64,000 nucleotides of DNA from Taudactylus pleione (taxonomy: Eukaryota; Chordata; Amphibia; Anura; Myobatrachidae), in assembly GCA_031769625.1 (NCBI GenBank), contig JAUIMM010001030.1, positions 721,501 through 785,500 of the forward strand, in the 5' to 3' direction. Within the stretch, counting starts at the first letter, position 1. Every line of letters starts with the position of its first letter. Made by a program: the position numbers and the translations under genes. Of this stretch, positions 44,090 to 55,640 are shown piece after piece. The notes beneath the pieces were generated by a model, which was given only the letters and a program-made list of their open reading frames with translations, made no database searches and was not told the origin of the DNA.

Positions 44090-44524
44090 CAGGTTGAGTC
44101 TCCCATATCCAAAATGCTTGGGACCAGGGGTATTTTGGATAACGCAATATTCCGTATTTTGGAATAATTGCATACCATAATGAAATATCTTGGGAATAGG
44201 ACCCAAATTTACACACAGAATGCATTTATGTGTTATATAGACCTTATACACGACCTGCAGGTAATTTTATACAATATTTTCAATAATTTTGTGGCTCAAA
44301 CAAAGTTTGTGTACAGAAATGAAATTCATTTATGTTTCATATACACCATATACACACAGCCTGAAGGTAATTTTATACAATATTTTTATTTGTGCCTTAG
44401 ACAAAGTTTGTGTACATTGAACCATCAAAAATCAAAGGTTTCATTATCTGAGTCATGCCAAAAAAATTCTGTATTTTGGAATATTCCCTATTTCGGAATA
44501 TTTGGATATGGGAGACACAACCTG
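44090..44524. mobile_element. Tc/mariner-type MITE with TA duplication
   Basis: Begins CAGGTTGAGTCTCCCATATC and ends with GGATATGGGAGACACAACCTG, flanked by TA (44088-44089, 44525-44526). Internal ATTCCGTATTTTGGAATA repeats form further dyads. 435 bp, non-coding. The ends recall TcMar-Tc2 (Kanga-like) MITEs known across tetrapods. Confidence 0.8.
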
Positions 44525-44756
44525 TATATGGCCATTTGTGTTCCATTTTCAACATTTATCACATTTTATATTTTTATTGTCAGATTTATTTATTTTTTAT
44601 TTGATTTTATTTCACTTTTTTTTCTTATTTTATATTGTTTCTTTTTGTGTCCAAGCCACCAACAATAATATATATATTATATAGTACTGTTAACAGTATC
44701 CTAGTAGGCAGTATAATTAAATATCCTTATCTTTTCATTTTAGAAGTGCAGACTAT

Positions 44757-44921
44757 GGGGTATATTTACTAAAGTGTGGGTTGTTAGAAGTTGTTGCCCA
44801 TAGCAACTAATCAGATTCTATTTATCATTTATCTAGCACTTTTGAAAAAATAATAGCTAAAATCTAATTGGCTGCTATGGGCAACAACTTCACTTCTAAA
44901 CATCCACTAGTAAATATACCC
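44757..44921. mobile_element. Hairpin MITE (GGGGTATATTTACTAAAGTG family), copy 2
   Basis: Same ends and inner GTTGCCCATAGCAAC/CTATGGGCAAC arms as the 38075 copy. Target duplication not clear. Confidence 0.8.
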
Positions 44922-45119
44922 TTATGATCGAACATGTATTATACTAGATGGGGTATATAGTGTTTGCTTAGCATTACAGACTGTTAAATAAGCTGATGGT
45001 GGGGGAAAAATAAGTGGAGTGGGTCTTCAGTTAACTTTTGTTCAGAGGCCGAGGTCCTGTTATTTAAAACTCATGTATAGTTACAATAAAATAACTAAAA
45101 TGACATGTAAAATACTTAC

Positions 45120-45220
45120 ACAACAAATCCAAATCTTCTATCGAGAATCTGTATTTTGTCATCAAAATGTGACCTATTACTCCGTCTCTCAAGAAATGAA
45201 AGTGCCAAAATTATAATTAC
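45120..45220 (-). CDS. stra6l: STRA6-family receptor exon (first membrane helix and RR linker)
   Basis: 101 nt. Acceptor ATTTTTTAAG, donor GTAAGTATT. Enters in phase 0, leaves after two bases. Encodes VIIILALSFLERRSNRSHFD then DKIQILDRRFGFVV. Human STRA6 has [20 protein letters not shown] here: a hydrophobic helix followed by a basic cluster. The next exon supplies the base that completes Val and continues PLDLLG. Located 33 kb of genomic DNA from the fifth exon, in a gene with large introns. Confidence 0.85.
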
Positions 45221-45603
45221 CTTAAAAAATAGAAAACATAAGATGAACTTAAGATTGTTATATACCACCAACTTTCAGAGATTTATAAATGTTTTACAAA
45301 TAATTAAGTATTTTAAAATGCCTTTTCTATTGTCCCTGGATAATTTTAGCATTTCTGGGTTTTTTTACGTTCTTTTGAAATATAAATACATGGGCAACTA
45401 AGCTGTGTCACTGCCTGAGGAATCGGTCTGATGCACCAAGAAACTTGTTGCAGATACACAAGCTTCTTTCATGCAAGAAATCCATTGTTATTTTGTATTT
45501 ATCTTTTATTTCTGACTTATCATCAACATTTTTTATTGCCTATGATGTTTTAAAAGTTGGATTTTTTGTGATGTTATTGTATATATATTGTATTGGTTCA
45601 GAA

Positions 45604-46160
45604 CATACTTGCCAACCCTCCCTGATTGTCAGGGAGACCCTGTCTCCCTGAAGAGTCTGCGGGGTATATTTACTAAAGTGTGGAATTTTAGAAGTGGAGA
45701 TGTTGCCAATAGAAACCAATCAGATTCTACTTACCATTTATCTAGCACCTTCTAGAAGACAATAGTTAGAATCTGATTGGTTGCTATGGGCAAGATCTCC
45801 ACTTATAAAAACCCGCACTTTAGTAAATATACCCCTGCCAATCTTTCTGATTTCACCTTACCCCCATTATGAAGCGGTCATATAATATAAAAACAGAGAT
45901 ATATACATTCAAATGGGATCATTTTCCTGCATTGGTTATAAGGCATAATGATCCCTATGGCTACATACATTTTCTGAAAAGTATTAGTGTGTTTTCATCA
46001 ACAAATAGATCTTACTAACTGCTTTTGGGTGCATTTACATTTGGATGTAAGTAAATTTTATGACACGCTTCTCAGATGTAGCTGTACACTTTCCCACCAC
46101 GCTCATAGGTGTCGCTTTCACAATCTCCCTGAAATGCTTTTTCAAAAGTAGGTAAGTATG
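45604..46160. mobile_element. hAT-type MITE, CATACTTGCC ends, with nested MITE
   Basis: Starts CATACTTGCCAACC and ends GTAGGTAAGTATG. Flanked by exact 8-bp duplications GTTCAGAA (45596-45603 and 46161-46168). Interrupted at 45661-45835 by the hairpin MITE family. Confidence 0.87.
45661..45835. mobile_element. Hairpin MITE (GGGGTATATTTACTAAAGTG family), copy 3, nested
   Basis: Ends GGGGTATATTTACTAAAGTG and CACTTTAGTAAATATACCCC. Inner arms CCAATCAGATTCTACTTACC and AGAATCTGATTGGTTGC. Inserted in the hAT MITE above, hence younger. Confidence 0.87.
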
Positions 46161-46224
46161 GTTCAGAAGCATTTTAAAACATCTGTTTTTTTAATACACA
46201 GTACTTGCTTTGTGTTCTCCACCT

Positions 46225-46489
46225 AGGTGGAAATGCAATTCAGCCCATTAAGTTGCCATGGGTAAAAAAGGGAGGAAGCCTTCGGGCTTTATCACCTGAG
46301 GTGTTAACTCATAAAGTCCGTAAAAAGTTCACAGGCTTATGCATCAACTGGGTGTTTTTACCCAGCATACTTATCGAGGAATTCTGTTTTTGTATCATGA
46401 GACCAGAAAAGAAATCCCAATAATTGAATACCTGCCGGCTGTCAATTAGCATCTGTTAACTTAACGGGGCTAACTGAATTCCGCCCTTA
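46225..46489. mobile_element. MITE, GGGCGGAATTCAG-type ends
   Basis: Left GGTGGAAATGCAATTCAGCC, right end on the other strand AAGGGCGGAATTCAGTTAGC. Possible 3-bp flanks CTA/TTA. Inner dyad CTGGGTGTTTTTACCCAG. Confidence 0.6.
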
Positions 46490-47099
46490 CAAAACTTGCT
46501 TTATGAGACAAATATTCTAAATATAACCTGCTATATATCTTAGTACACCATTAGTTTCTGGGAGTGACGAAATGACCACCCCAGACATATGTGTTTCTTT
46601 AATTTGATTCAATAAAATGATTACAATAACCAATTGACTGATCTTTTCTATACTGTACATCAATGTCTCATTATCATATGAGTATGAAATTAGATCTGCA
46701 CTATATGGGAATAACTATGACCACAAATAGAGCCCACAACATTTTATTTAATAGAGCTTGCACAGTGTTGGTCTAACTAATTTCTCCTGCTATTTGTAAA
46801 GAAAATATATGTTGTGCAGGAGAAACACACTTTACATTTTTACATAAGCCTTACTTATGCCAAGGACTATGATAAACTAGAAAGTGATATTTTGACTTGT
46901 TTGGGTGTCATAATGTCTGTTCGAGCATGAGTTCATCGCTGGGGATACCAAGTAGATAAGTCAACCTCACTCTCACACCCTAGATGTAACCCTGGTTAAG
47001 GGTTAAAATAAGAACTGTACTTATAAATCTATGTAATATTTATAAATGTACAATTTATGAGGTTATATATATATATATGTATGTGGTACTTTTTTATCT

Positions 47100-47700
47100 C
47101 TGTGGTGAGGCTGTGCTACAGTGTGTTGGATGCACTGGAGGAAAATGGGCGGAGTAATATAGGTGGGAGTGAATTGGTTCCTGTCAGGAAAAGAGGATCC
47201 GGTGAGAGGGAGGATATATAACAGCTGTTAGCAGCAGATGACAGGCAGTCTGCTGATCCCTCCCTCCAGTGCCTGCCCTCCTGTGACCCGGGCAGCCAGT
47301 GAGCAGCGATGAGCTGCCAGACGCAGGGGTGCAGAGCCGGAGAGGGAGCTCAGCTGGAGCTGGGGAAGCAGGTGGGCAGCAGTACTCACCCTGCTTTATT
47401 GTTGGAGCGGAAGACGCTTACCGCTGACAAGAGGCAGTAGAGCAGCAGGGGTGGTCCAGGCAGCAGAGCAGCAGTTACCAGAGGCATTTCCTGTGGGAGG
47501 AGGCAACCGCAGGGGCTCATCAGTGGCTCCAGATAGACAGCTTATCGGCTGTCAGAAGGAGGGGACAGACACCCAGCACCACTACCTGTAAAGCAATGCT
47601 GGCATATAAAGTCAGCTGTACAAAGGGACCGGCTTCAAGGAGGTGGTGAGAAATATTTTAATGGAGTAGACTTACACTTAGCAGCCACAGTTACTCTGTG
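47100..47700 (+). promoter_or_regulatory. Possible promoter/5' UTR block (TATA at 47213)
   Basis: GGATATATAACAGC at 47212-47225 is a good TATA box, followed by a GC-richer stretch with an ATG at 47310 (GAGCAGCGATGAGCTGCC) but no long frame. Could be the promoter of a retroelement (a PLE or LTR element leader) rather than a gene. No start site can be shown from sequence. Confidence 0.25.
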
Positions 47701-47702
47701 GT

Positions 47703-50340
47703 TTACACCACATCAAATATAGAGGCTGTATAATGGGACCAGCAGCCTCCTGGCTGCCCCACAGCTGATAGGCTGTGATAAGGGAATGCGCAGCTGATAA
47801 GGAGAGAGGGATGACCTCAGCCAGTGTGAGGATAATCCTTCAGTGTGGAATTCCTGAGGCAGCGTGGAGTATTCTGATAGCAGTGAGTAACTAACCCACT
47901 CTGTACCACCACACAATGACTGGCCAGCTACTACAGTACAGAGAAAACAGGAGGGCACATAGAGCTCTAAGGGATCTGTCAGATGGGACAGTTATAAAAT
48001 ACCCATGCATTACAATGTACTGTCATCAGGATACAGCTATAATTGAAGCTTGGGGGAGCATGTTCTATATTTTTTGTAGTAACAGAGGAGCAAAAGCTAA
48101 AAAGTGACTTATTTCAGCTGCGGCCAGATAGGGAATATTCTATGCTATGTCAAAGTTTACAGCCTTATACTCTGGCTTCTGCGTGGCTGAACATATGAGG
48201 TATCGTTAGCGTCCAGCTCTTAGGCTATTAATCCTTAATGAACTTTTAGCTATATAAGTGGAAACCTATATGAGAGGGATACTTTGAGTGTTCACCTTGG
48301 ATACTATTCATACAGGAGATACAGTGAATTGACGACTTGGACAAAATGTATTTAAGTTGTTAGGAGTGGTATATTCCAGCACAGTTGAAGGCATATTTAC
48401 CACCGTATAGCATAACAGAAAAAGGACATTTTATTCTTCCGGATTCCAAGCATAACTTAATTTATGGCGATAAACTGTGCATCTGCTTAAAACTGTACAA
48501 TTTGTTACAATCCTTTAATGTACAATTTAGAAAGCCACATATCTGCTTTCATTGTATTGATTTTACCATTTGCTACAATGTTCAGTTAATATTTATGTAT
48601 ACTTATATGTATATGAAACTGTGTATGATTTCATCTCTGAGTGTAAAGGAAGTATTTATTGCCATATTATATTGTTGACACATAAAGATGTTAAAGCTAT
48701 AATTATAGTGAATTTAATTCCTGGAGGAGTCTGACAGTCCTTGGGTCTACGTGAACGAAGAAGAACAGGTCATATATTTATAGATATATATGTGATGTTA
48801 CTCTGTAATATTATATGTCATTCAATCTTCATGCACAAACATCACATTACACTATCAGGACCTTATTAATATTATCCTATACTGATCCTAATAATTATTT
48901 ATTAAACTCTTCACCCTTCCTTTATCTTATCTATTTTGGGTACTTGTATTCACCAGATCATAATCATATTTTGTCTTTCCATTATTAATTGGAAAGAATG
49001 CAGGAAGAGGTGCTAACCCTTCTCACTATATATATATATATACTGATTAAAGAAAGAAGAAAAGTGTGTGAGACTAATGGGTGCACTCTTGGGCGAATAA
49101 GGGAAAAAGAGCTAGACTCCAATCTATGTTTGTATAACAAAAATCATCATTATGTTAAAAATTAACTTTTATTAGTACATTAAAAAATATATGAACACTT
49201 GTAACATATCATTAATAAAATTAAAAGAAGTGGTATATAAAGTAGGAAAAGTGTTTAAAAAATCCTGATAAGACTGCTGGGTCCTTTGATTTGTTCTGAA
49301 TAATTATTCTAAATTAAATAAAGGCACAGAGTGTGTGTAACTGCTCATTTATTCTAAAAATTAATTATTGCTGTTTAGTAGAGCAGCATGAAATGACTAC
49401 CACGAGTCAGTGGCAACAATTGTTGCAAACAGTCACCACAGTTCTCTCTTGATTGATACAGTGTATTATTCTGTATTCTATTCCCTATTGTTGGCTACTA
49501 CACACAATTAACCTTGTGTAAAATGCATTAGCTTGTGTTTAATCAGTGTTGTTAGAAAATATGCTTTGCATTATTTACAGTTGATAGATCCCTTATGATT
49601 CATTAATTATGATTCATTAATTGTGCATATAATTTTATTATTAAACTAGACCACTATAGTTGCTGTGATGTTTGGTATATTAGTTGAGTATATTACCAGG
49701 CAATGATATTTTATTACAGAATATTTGTCTCCACAGTGTTAATCATTCATATATATATCCCACATTGATCATATTGTGGTTAAAATGAGGCTATATCTGT
49801 GTCTCTTTCATATGTCTGTTCTGCTGTTCTTTATTCAATTCGATTAGAGACTTCTGTTAATAGATTAATACAGACAAGTCACAGACCCAGTTTGATATGG
49901 AGCTGTTAAATCACTGTTGTACTTGGTGTTAGATAGGCACCGCAGAATGCTTTCACTACACCTTAGTTGTTCCTGCTCACTGTTACACAATAAGAATGAA
50001 GCTGAGTCTGCCTGTCTGTGAAGCCGCTCATTGTGCTGGTTAGTTCCCGATTCTCTGTTAATGAGTAATTACAGGTTCACAACAGATCTATATTGATATA
50101 AATCTATCATTGAGGTGCAGATATCAGCAAATCATTGCTATTAAGCAGCTTATTTCATACAATTGCTATTAAGCAGCTTATTTCATACAGTATTAAGCAA
50201 GCACGTATTATCCTAAATCACTGGTGATCTCTGGAGTATAAAAAAAACGGCATGGATTGCCACAGCTTTATTGCAGCTAACTCCTTGAGTTCATATCAGT
50301 GCTGTGTTTTAATATATAAGGGGTCTATTATTTAACTTTT
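47703..50340. other. AT-rich intron, nothing recognised
   Basis: Low-complexity AT-rich DNA with a TA run at 49027-49042 and a 29-bp tandem duplication at 50133-50189 (TTAAGCAGCTTATTTCATAC). No exon or transposon ends found. Confidence 0.4.
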
Positions 50341-50405
50341 AATCAAAGCATTTCAGTGTGGACATGTGTGTCCTTCTGACCCAGTGGTCTCAGGTGCCGA
50401 TGCAC

Positions 50406-50432
50406 ATTTCACCGGATATCCGGCTTCCTCAG
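50406..50432 (-). other. Hammerhead-ribozyme-like motif
   Basis: The minus strand has CTGAGGA, stem CCGG/CCGG, then TGAAAT. The stem is short and GAAAC is GAAAT, so it is likely degenerate. Confidence 0.35.
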
Positions 50433-51618
50433 GGCAAGCCGAGCGCTTAGCCTCTTTCAGTGTAAGTAGCTGTTCCTAGACAACTGTTGTTAGGGGGCGT
50501 GTCCGCCCTATCTTCAATAACCATAAAGAAAGTATGTGACATTCTTGTTTAATTCTAAAGTATAGTCATATTATTATCCTTTTCTACATTTTTATGGGAA
50601 GATAATACATCCCATTATGAACCTTGGAATTGCTGTTTATTACATAGTTCTTTATTTAATATTTTGCTCCATTTTGAGTAATAAATAGAGGAGCTATTCT
50701 ACTACACTCTATACCATATTCAGATATAGCATATAATATAGTCTCCCCTTAATATATATATATAGTGGATTTAATTAATCATCTAATTAGTGTTGAATAC
50801 TCCTTTTGTACTTTTAGTATATCATATAGTTATTTATCATATACAATCAAATAAATATAAACATATATTGTGTAAACGAATTAGGTGATGTGTGAAATAT
50901 TATAATCAATAATTCCTAATGAATATTAGTGTTTATTTTTTGGTGTAAATTTTAATCCAAGAGTGGTAACAAGTAATATTTATTATAAATTAAGTGATAG
51001 GTATTATAATTGTGTATATAGATGTACTTGTACCTTGATGAAAAAAATATGAGTGAGAAGTAGTGAATAATAGGGTGTGAAAAATATATAATATAGGTGA
51101 ATTTATATAAAAAAAAATTTTGTGAAGCTAGATTAAATAAAAATTATAAAGTGTAAAAATTAATATATTAGTGAATAATCATCAAAAGTGCTCTTGTATT
51201 GTATAAGTAATACCCTATTTATTTTAATAAATTTGCTCATAACCAATTTAAAACAGCAAACAAGGTCCTAATTATGTTATTAAATTCCCTTATAGATAAT
51301 TTTTTAGATACTTTCAAATGTCACAGACTAGATACACAGAAAAAGACGATTTATTTTATTTAAAGAACGGTACATGTCTATAATTTGGGTATTGCTTTCA
51401 CATGTAATAACCTGAGAATAAATATATGAAAAACATTTTTCGTAAAGTTATTGACTATTACGCATCCATTACTTATTAGGTTAGAAGCATTATATTTTCC
51501 AATATATGTAATTATAAGTACTGTTATTTTTGTCGTATTATCCAGAGAAACGTTTTAGGAGTTACTATATCCTATAAGTGGGGTTAATCTAAAAAAACTG
51601 TAAAGTTATTATTCTCTT

Positions 51619-53301
51619 TCATTCCTTTGGTACAATAGTATCCATCATATATATCATTTTTGTTTCTCTCTTTAACAATTCCTTCTTCAAATCTCCACCC
51701 CTGATCCCCAGGTGTACTTTCTCCATTCCAAAAGCCCTCAGATGTCCAGGATTTCCTCCATGTTTTTTCAAGAAGTGTCGGGCCACACTGGTAAGTTGTT
51801 TCATTCTTTGTTGATCCTTTTTAGCGTTCTTAATATTTCCTACATGTTCTAAAATTCTCTGTTTTAGTTTCCTACTAGTCACACCTATGTACTTTTTTTG
51901 ACATTCGCATTCCAGGCAGTAGATGACCCCTTGTGTATTACAGTTGATGTACCCCTTTATTGTATTCATCTTATTATATCTGTCTGTGAAGTTTTTGGTG
52001 TTCTTCATATACTGACAGGCCTTACACTTGCCGCATGTATAACTCCCATCTAGTCTCTCTTTTCTATTATGCTGGGTAAAATGACTGTGAACTAATTTGT
52101 CACCTATATTTGTTGTTCTTCTCCAGCCAATGTCCACATGATCGTCCAAATGCCTTGCCAGGTATTCATCTGTAAGTAATACATGCCAGTGTTTTTGGAA
52201 TGCCTCCCGAATTTCAGTCGATTGAATGCAGTAAGTACTTATAAGCCTGATTTTATTCTTTGTTGGATCGGTATCTCTTGTTTTAGGTGTCAGCAGTTCC
52301 TTTCTCTCCTTTCTTCTTGCATCTTTATAGGCTCGTTTGATGCATCTTCTACTATATCCCCTGTTTATTAGGCGATTTTCCAGTTCTTTTGCTCTTTGTT
52401 CAAATGTTTCGATGTCTGTGCAATTTCTTCTTATTCTCAACATCTCGCCTTTAGGGATATTTTCTCTAGTCGCTTTATAGCTGTTAAAGTGTAGTATGCT
52501 ATTCGTAGCCGTCTGCTTTTGGAACGTATCTGTAGTTACTCTACCACTTTCACTTATATTGATGGTAATATCTAGAAAAGTAACAAGTTTTTGACTCATA
52601 TCCATCGTTAATTTTAAATTGAAGGTGTTTTTATTCAATTCCCCTATAAATTCTTTAAATAGGTGTTCTGGTCCTTCCCAAATTATCAGGAGGTTGTCTA
52701 TGTACCGATACCAAGCATTGATATGATTAGTAAATCTTTCCAATTGTTCTCCAAAGACATGTTCCCTTTCCCACCACCCGAGGTACAGATTCACGTACAT
52801 CGGAGCACACGTAGTTCCCATCGCTGTACCTCGGGTCTGTAGGAAGAACTGTTCATTAAAAATAAAGAAATTTTTATTCAAAATGAATTCCAATAATTCA
52901 CAGAGAAAATTGTTATGGTCATTTATTTTATCCATTTTCAGGAAATAGTCGACTGCTTGTATCCCAACATTATGGTTAATGCTGGTGTATAGAGATTCGA
53001 TGTCACATGTGCAGATCCAAGTGTCTTCTGTAATATAAAGATCTTCCAGTTTTTTGAGTACATCCATGGTGTCCCTAATGTACGATGGTAGCTCTGTTAC
53101 AAATTTTCTTAAATGTGCATCTACATACATGCTTGCCTTTTCGGTTAGGCTTCCCAGACCTGATACTATAGGTCTGCCCGGTGGCTTCTCTCTATTCTTG
53201 TGTATCTTGGGGAGAACATATAAGGTAGGAATTTTGGGGTTCTCCACCCATAGGAAATCGTATTCTTCTTTTCTGATGATATTTTCCACCTTGTGTATCA
53301 C
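51619..53301 (-). CDS. Penelope-like RT with GIY-YIG endonuclease, uninterrupted
   Basis: 560 codons without a stop, the best-preserved PLE in the window. RT: LYVLPKIHKNREKPPGRPIV (27-46), TCDIESLYTSINH (98-110), TRGTAMGTTCAPMYVNLYLG (156-175), WYRYIDNLLIIWEG (197-210). The usual PLE catalytic pair reads DD; here it is DN at 202-203. Then the linker KATRENIPKGEMLRIRRNC, a CGKCKAC cysteine cluster at 423-429, and the GIY-YIG core VIYCLEC...KKYIGVTSRK (459-479) ending IRGGDLKKELLKRETKMIYM. The first codon here is GTG, and the open frame extends only about 10 codons further, so the N-terminus is lost by truncation. The element is probably inactive but young. Confidence 0.88.
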   Translation of the reverse strand: MIHKVENIIRKEEYDFLWVENPKIPTLYVLPKIHKNREKPPGRPIVSGLGSLTEKASMYVDAHLRKFVTELPSYIRDTMDVLKKLEDLYITEDTWICTCDIESLYTSINHNVGIQAVDYFLKMDKINDHNNFLCELLEFILNKNFFIFNEQFFLQTRGTAMGTTCAPMYVNLYLGWWEREHVFGEQLERFTNHINAWYRYIDNLLIIWEGPEHLFKEFIGELNKNTFNLKLTMDMSQKLVTFLDITINISESGRVTTDTFQKQTATNSILHFNSYKATRENIPKGEMLRIRRNCTDIETFEQRAKELENRLINRGYSRRCIKRAYKDARRKERKELLTPKTRDTDPTKNKIRLISTYCIQSTEIREAFQKHWHVLLTDEYLARHLDDHVDIGWRRTTNIGDKLVHSHFTQHNRKERLDGSYTCGKCKACQYMKNTKNFTDRYNKMNTIKGYINCNTQGVIYCLECECQKKYIGVTSRKLKQRILEHVGNIKNAKKDQQRMKQLTSVARHFLKKHGGNPGHLRAFGMEKVHLGIRGGDLKKELLKRETKMIYMMDTIVPKE

Positions 53302-53335
53302 AAGGCTTACCCAGGCAAGCCTTATTTAATTAGCT

Positions 53336-54359
53336 TGGGTGGAGGCACTGGATTAATGATAATATAAAAGGTACAGTACCTAGAGAGGATAAGGGTGGGT
53401 GCATTATACAACATGGGAGTTAGAAACCTGGTGTCCCTTTAGAGGGTAAAGGGGGGTTACATAGATACTTCCCTATGGGAAGGATTCCTGGTCGCAAAGA
53501 GGGATCCATTCGGATCTCTCTGCCACAGCTCAGTTTCTTCCACCAGAAGTCGCATGTGCGTAAACCCAAGTTCACGCTTGCGCAGTAGCACTGCTGAGTC
53601 AGACTAGGCAGTACTAAGTTTCATTGCTACTAAAGAAGTGGTGAAAGGATTCCCGGGGAGAACTGATCTTCTGATCAGCTGTCTTCAAACAGGAGTAATG
53701 TTAAATTGACCTGGCGCACGTGGCGAGTTGAATACTTAGTTATCGGGGACCGTCTACCCCCAGATGATTAAAATAATGAATAGGCCTCTAAATGTTGTTT
53801 CTGCTGACTGTTATATTTGTACTGGCATACATACATTATTGCATTTTTCCTGTTGCTAATTTTTTCTTAAAAAGCCATCTCTATAAATGGTGTAACCAGG
53901 AGGGGGCTGGGCCCAAGAGCTGCGAGAACCAGGTAAGTGCATGTACTGTACATAACTATATTATTTTTTTAATAAAAATACCATTAAGGGGAACAAATAG
54001 AAAAATCCAACAGCACGCAGAAAACATTGTGTCCAGAGCAAACAGACAAAAAGTTGATATTAAAAAATTTAACACTGCCGCAGTGCTTAGTATGCCTGCC
54101 TACATTTACTAGCACTTAGGGTTTGGTTTCACATGGAGTGTTTGGGTATTGTTCCACATGGTGGTTGTTTATTCCTCTTACGGCTTACAGATGTTCATTA
54201 CTGGTAGCCTGATTGCCGTCCTGTATAGCATGAACAACATGTTTGATATTTGTGGGGAAGGCAGTCAATCTATTGTACAGATACAGTAGCCATGTAGAAC
54301 ACATAAAATATATCTACAGTAACATTTCTGTAATTTATTCTCTGCTGTATAATACTCAC
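53336..54359. other. Intron with a MITE fragment
   Basis: GCGAGTTGAATACTTAGTTA and the ATGAATAGGCC end at 53725-53795 match the fragment at 25531-25784. No exon in the remainder. Confidence 0.4.
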
Positions 54360-54435
54360 GGAGGGAATTAGCGAATAGTGTAGAAACAAATCCATATCAA
54401 CTTGACTTTCACAGGTGTCATTTGCTTGGATTGTT
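54360..54435 (-). CDS. stra6l: STRA6-family receptor exon (extracellular N-terminus)
   Basis: 76 nt. Acceptor TTGATTTCACAG, donor GTGAGTATT. Enters with one codon base, leaves in phase 0, which fits the next exon at 45120-45220. Encodes TIQANDTCESQVDMDLFLHY and SLIPS. Human STRA6 has [20 protein letters not shown] just before its first helix; the single Cys followed by a short polar stretch corresponds. The initiator exon lies upstream and was not found in the remaining 9.5 kb, probably because it is outside the window or very short. Confidence 0.72.
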
Positions 54436-54539
54436 CTGTGAAATCAAATGCAATAAAAGGATTATAATGATACCACTATTGATACTAATGATACTATACA
54501 GCTACTGTTCTATGACATCGTCTAGTGTAGACATGTCAA

Positions 54540-55640
54540 ACTCAAAATACCAACCGGGCAGAATATTCAAGGTCTAAGAGTGTGCGGTCCGCAAGAAAAA
54601 AAAAGTCTTATATGCAATTTTGAAAGGTTTATTATTAATAAAAACCAATGCCCCCTGTAGTAGTGCCCCTTATGCAATGCCTCCCTGCATTGGAGCCCAA
54701 TATGCAATGTCCCCTAAAGTTGTGCCCATTATGCAATGCCCCCTGTATTTATATGCGCACGCAGGGGGAGTTTCTGAGTACCAAACCCCCCCCCTGCCTG
54801 CCGATCAGTAAGTGTAGTGCGGATCGCAGTGAGTTCAGTCCGCACTACACAGTAACAAGCACACCACCGCTGGCAATGGGTAGTACACTTGTACTACCCG
54901 GCGGCGATGTGTTTGTTTTAGCTGTCAATGAGAGTCAGACAGACTCTCATTGGCTGCTGCGCCCACTGCCGGAGCTGGCCTGGAGGTCACTCATGAGCTC
55001 TACCTTCCGACTCCTGCAGTTGGTGATGGGAGAGACGTCATGACGTCTCTCCCATAGTGCACAATGGGCCGGGAGGACAGAGGAGTGGACAGCGGCAGGT
55101 GTGGGGATCCAGGCAAGTGTTTTTTTCCTTGTCCTATATATATGTAAGGGGCACTGCATAGGGGGGACTACTACTGGGGGCACTAGATAAGGGGCACTAC
55201 TGAGATTATTGCATGGGGGGGTCACTATTGGGGCACTGTATAAGGGGCATTACTGGGGGCACTGCATACAGGGGACCACCACTGGGGGCACTGCATAGGG
55301 GGGACTACTACTGGGGGCGCTGTATAAAGGGCACTGCATAGGGGGGACCACTACTGGGTGCATGGTATATGGGGCACTACTGAGGGCACTGTATCAGGGG
55401 TACTCCTGGGGGCACTACATAGGGGGGACCAGTACTGGGGGCACTTCATAGGGGGGACCACTACTGGGGGCACTGTATAAGGGGCACTGAATATGGGGCA
55501 CTACTGGGGATACTGCATAAGGGGCACTACTGGGGGCACTGTATAAGAGGCACTGTACAAGAGGCACTGCTGAGGGCACTGCATAGGGGGACCACTACTG
55601 GGGGCACTATATAAGGGGCACTGCTGGATGGAGGGGGTGC
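54540..55640. repeat. Minisatellite-rich repeat (GCCCCTTATGCAATGCCC units and inverse)
   Basis: 54640-54750 has units around CCCCTTATGCAATGCCCCC. 55130-55640 carries the inverse strand as GGGGGCACTGCATAGGGG and ACTACTG units of about 30-40 bp. The same unit flanks the solo LTR at 61993. Together the two blocks could be ends of one large element. Confidence 0.7.

Larger units (their letters stand above)
50340..53335 (-). mobile_element. Penelope-like element (copy E)
   Basis: Coding part 51619-53301 followed on the minus strand by about 1.2 kb of AT-rich 3' sequence and a hammerhead-like motif at 50406-50432. The 5' part of the protein is missing, so it is 5'-truncated near 53330. The left boundary is approximate. 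Confidence 0.75.
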
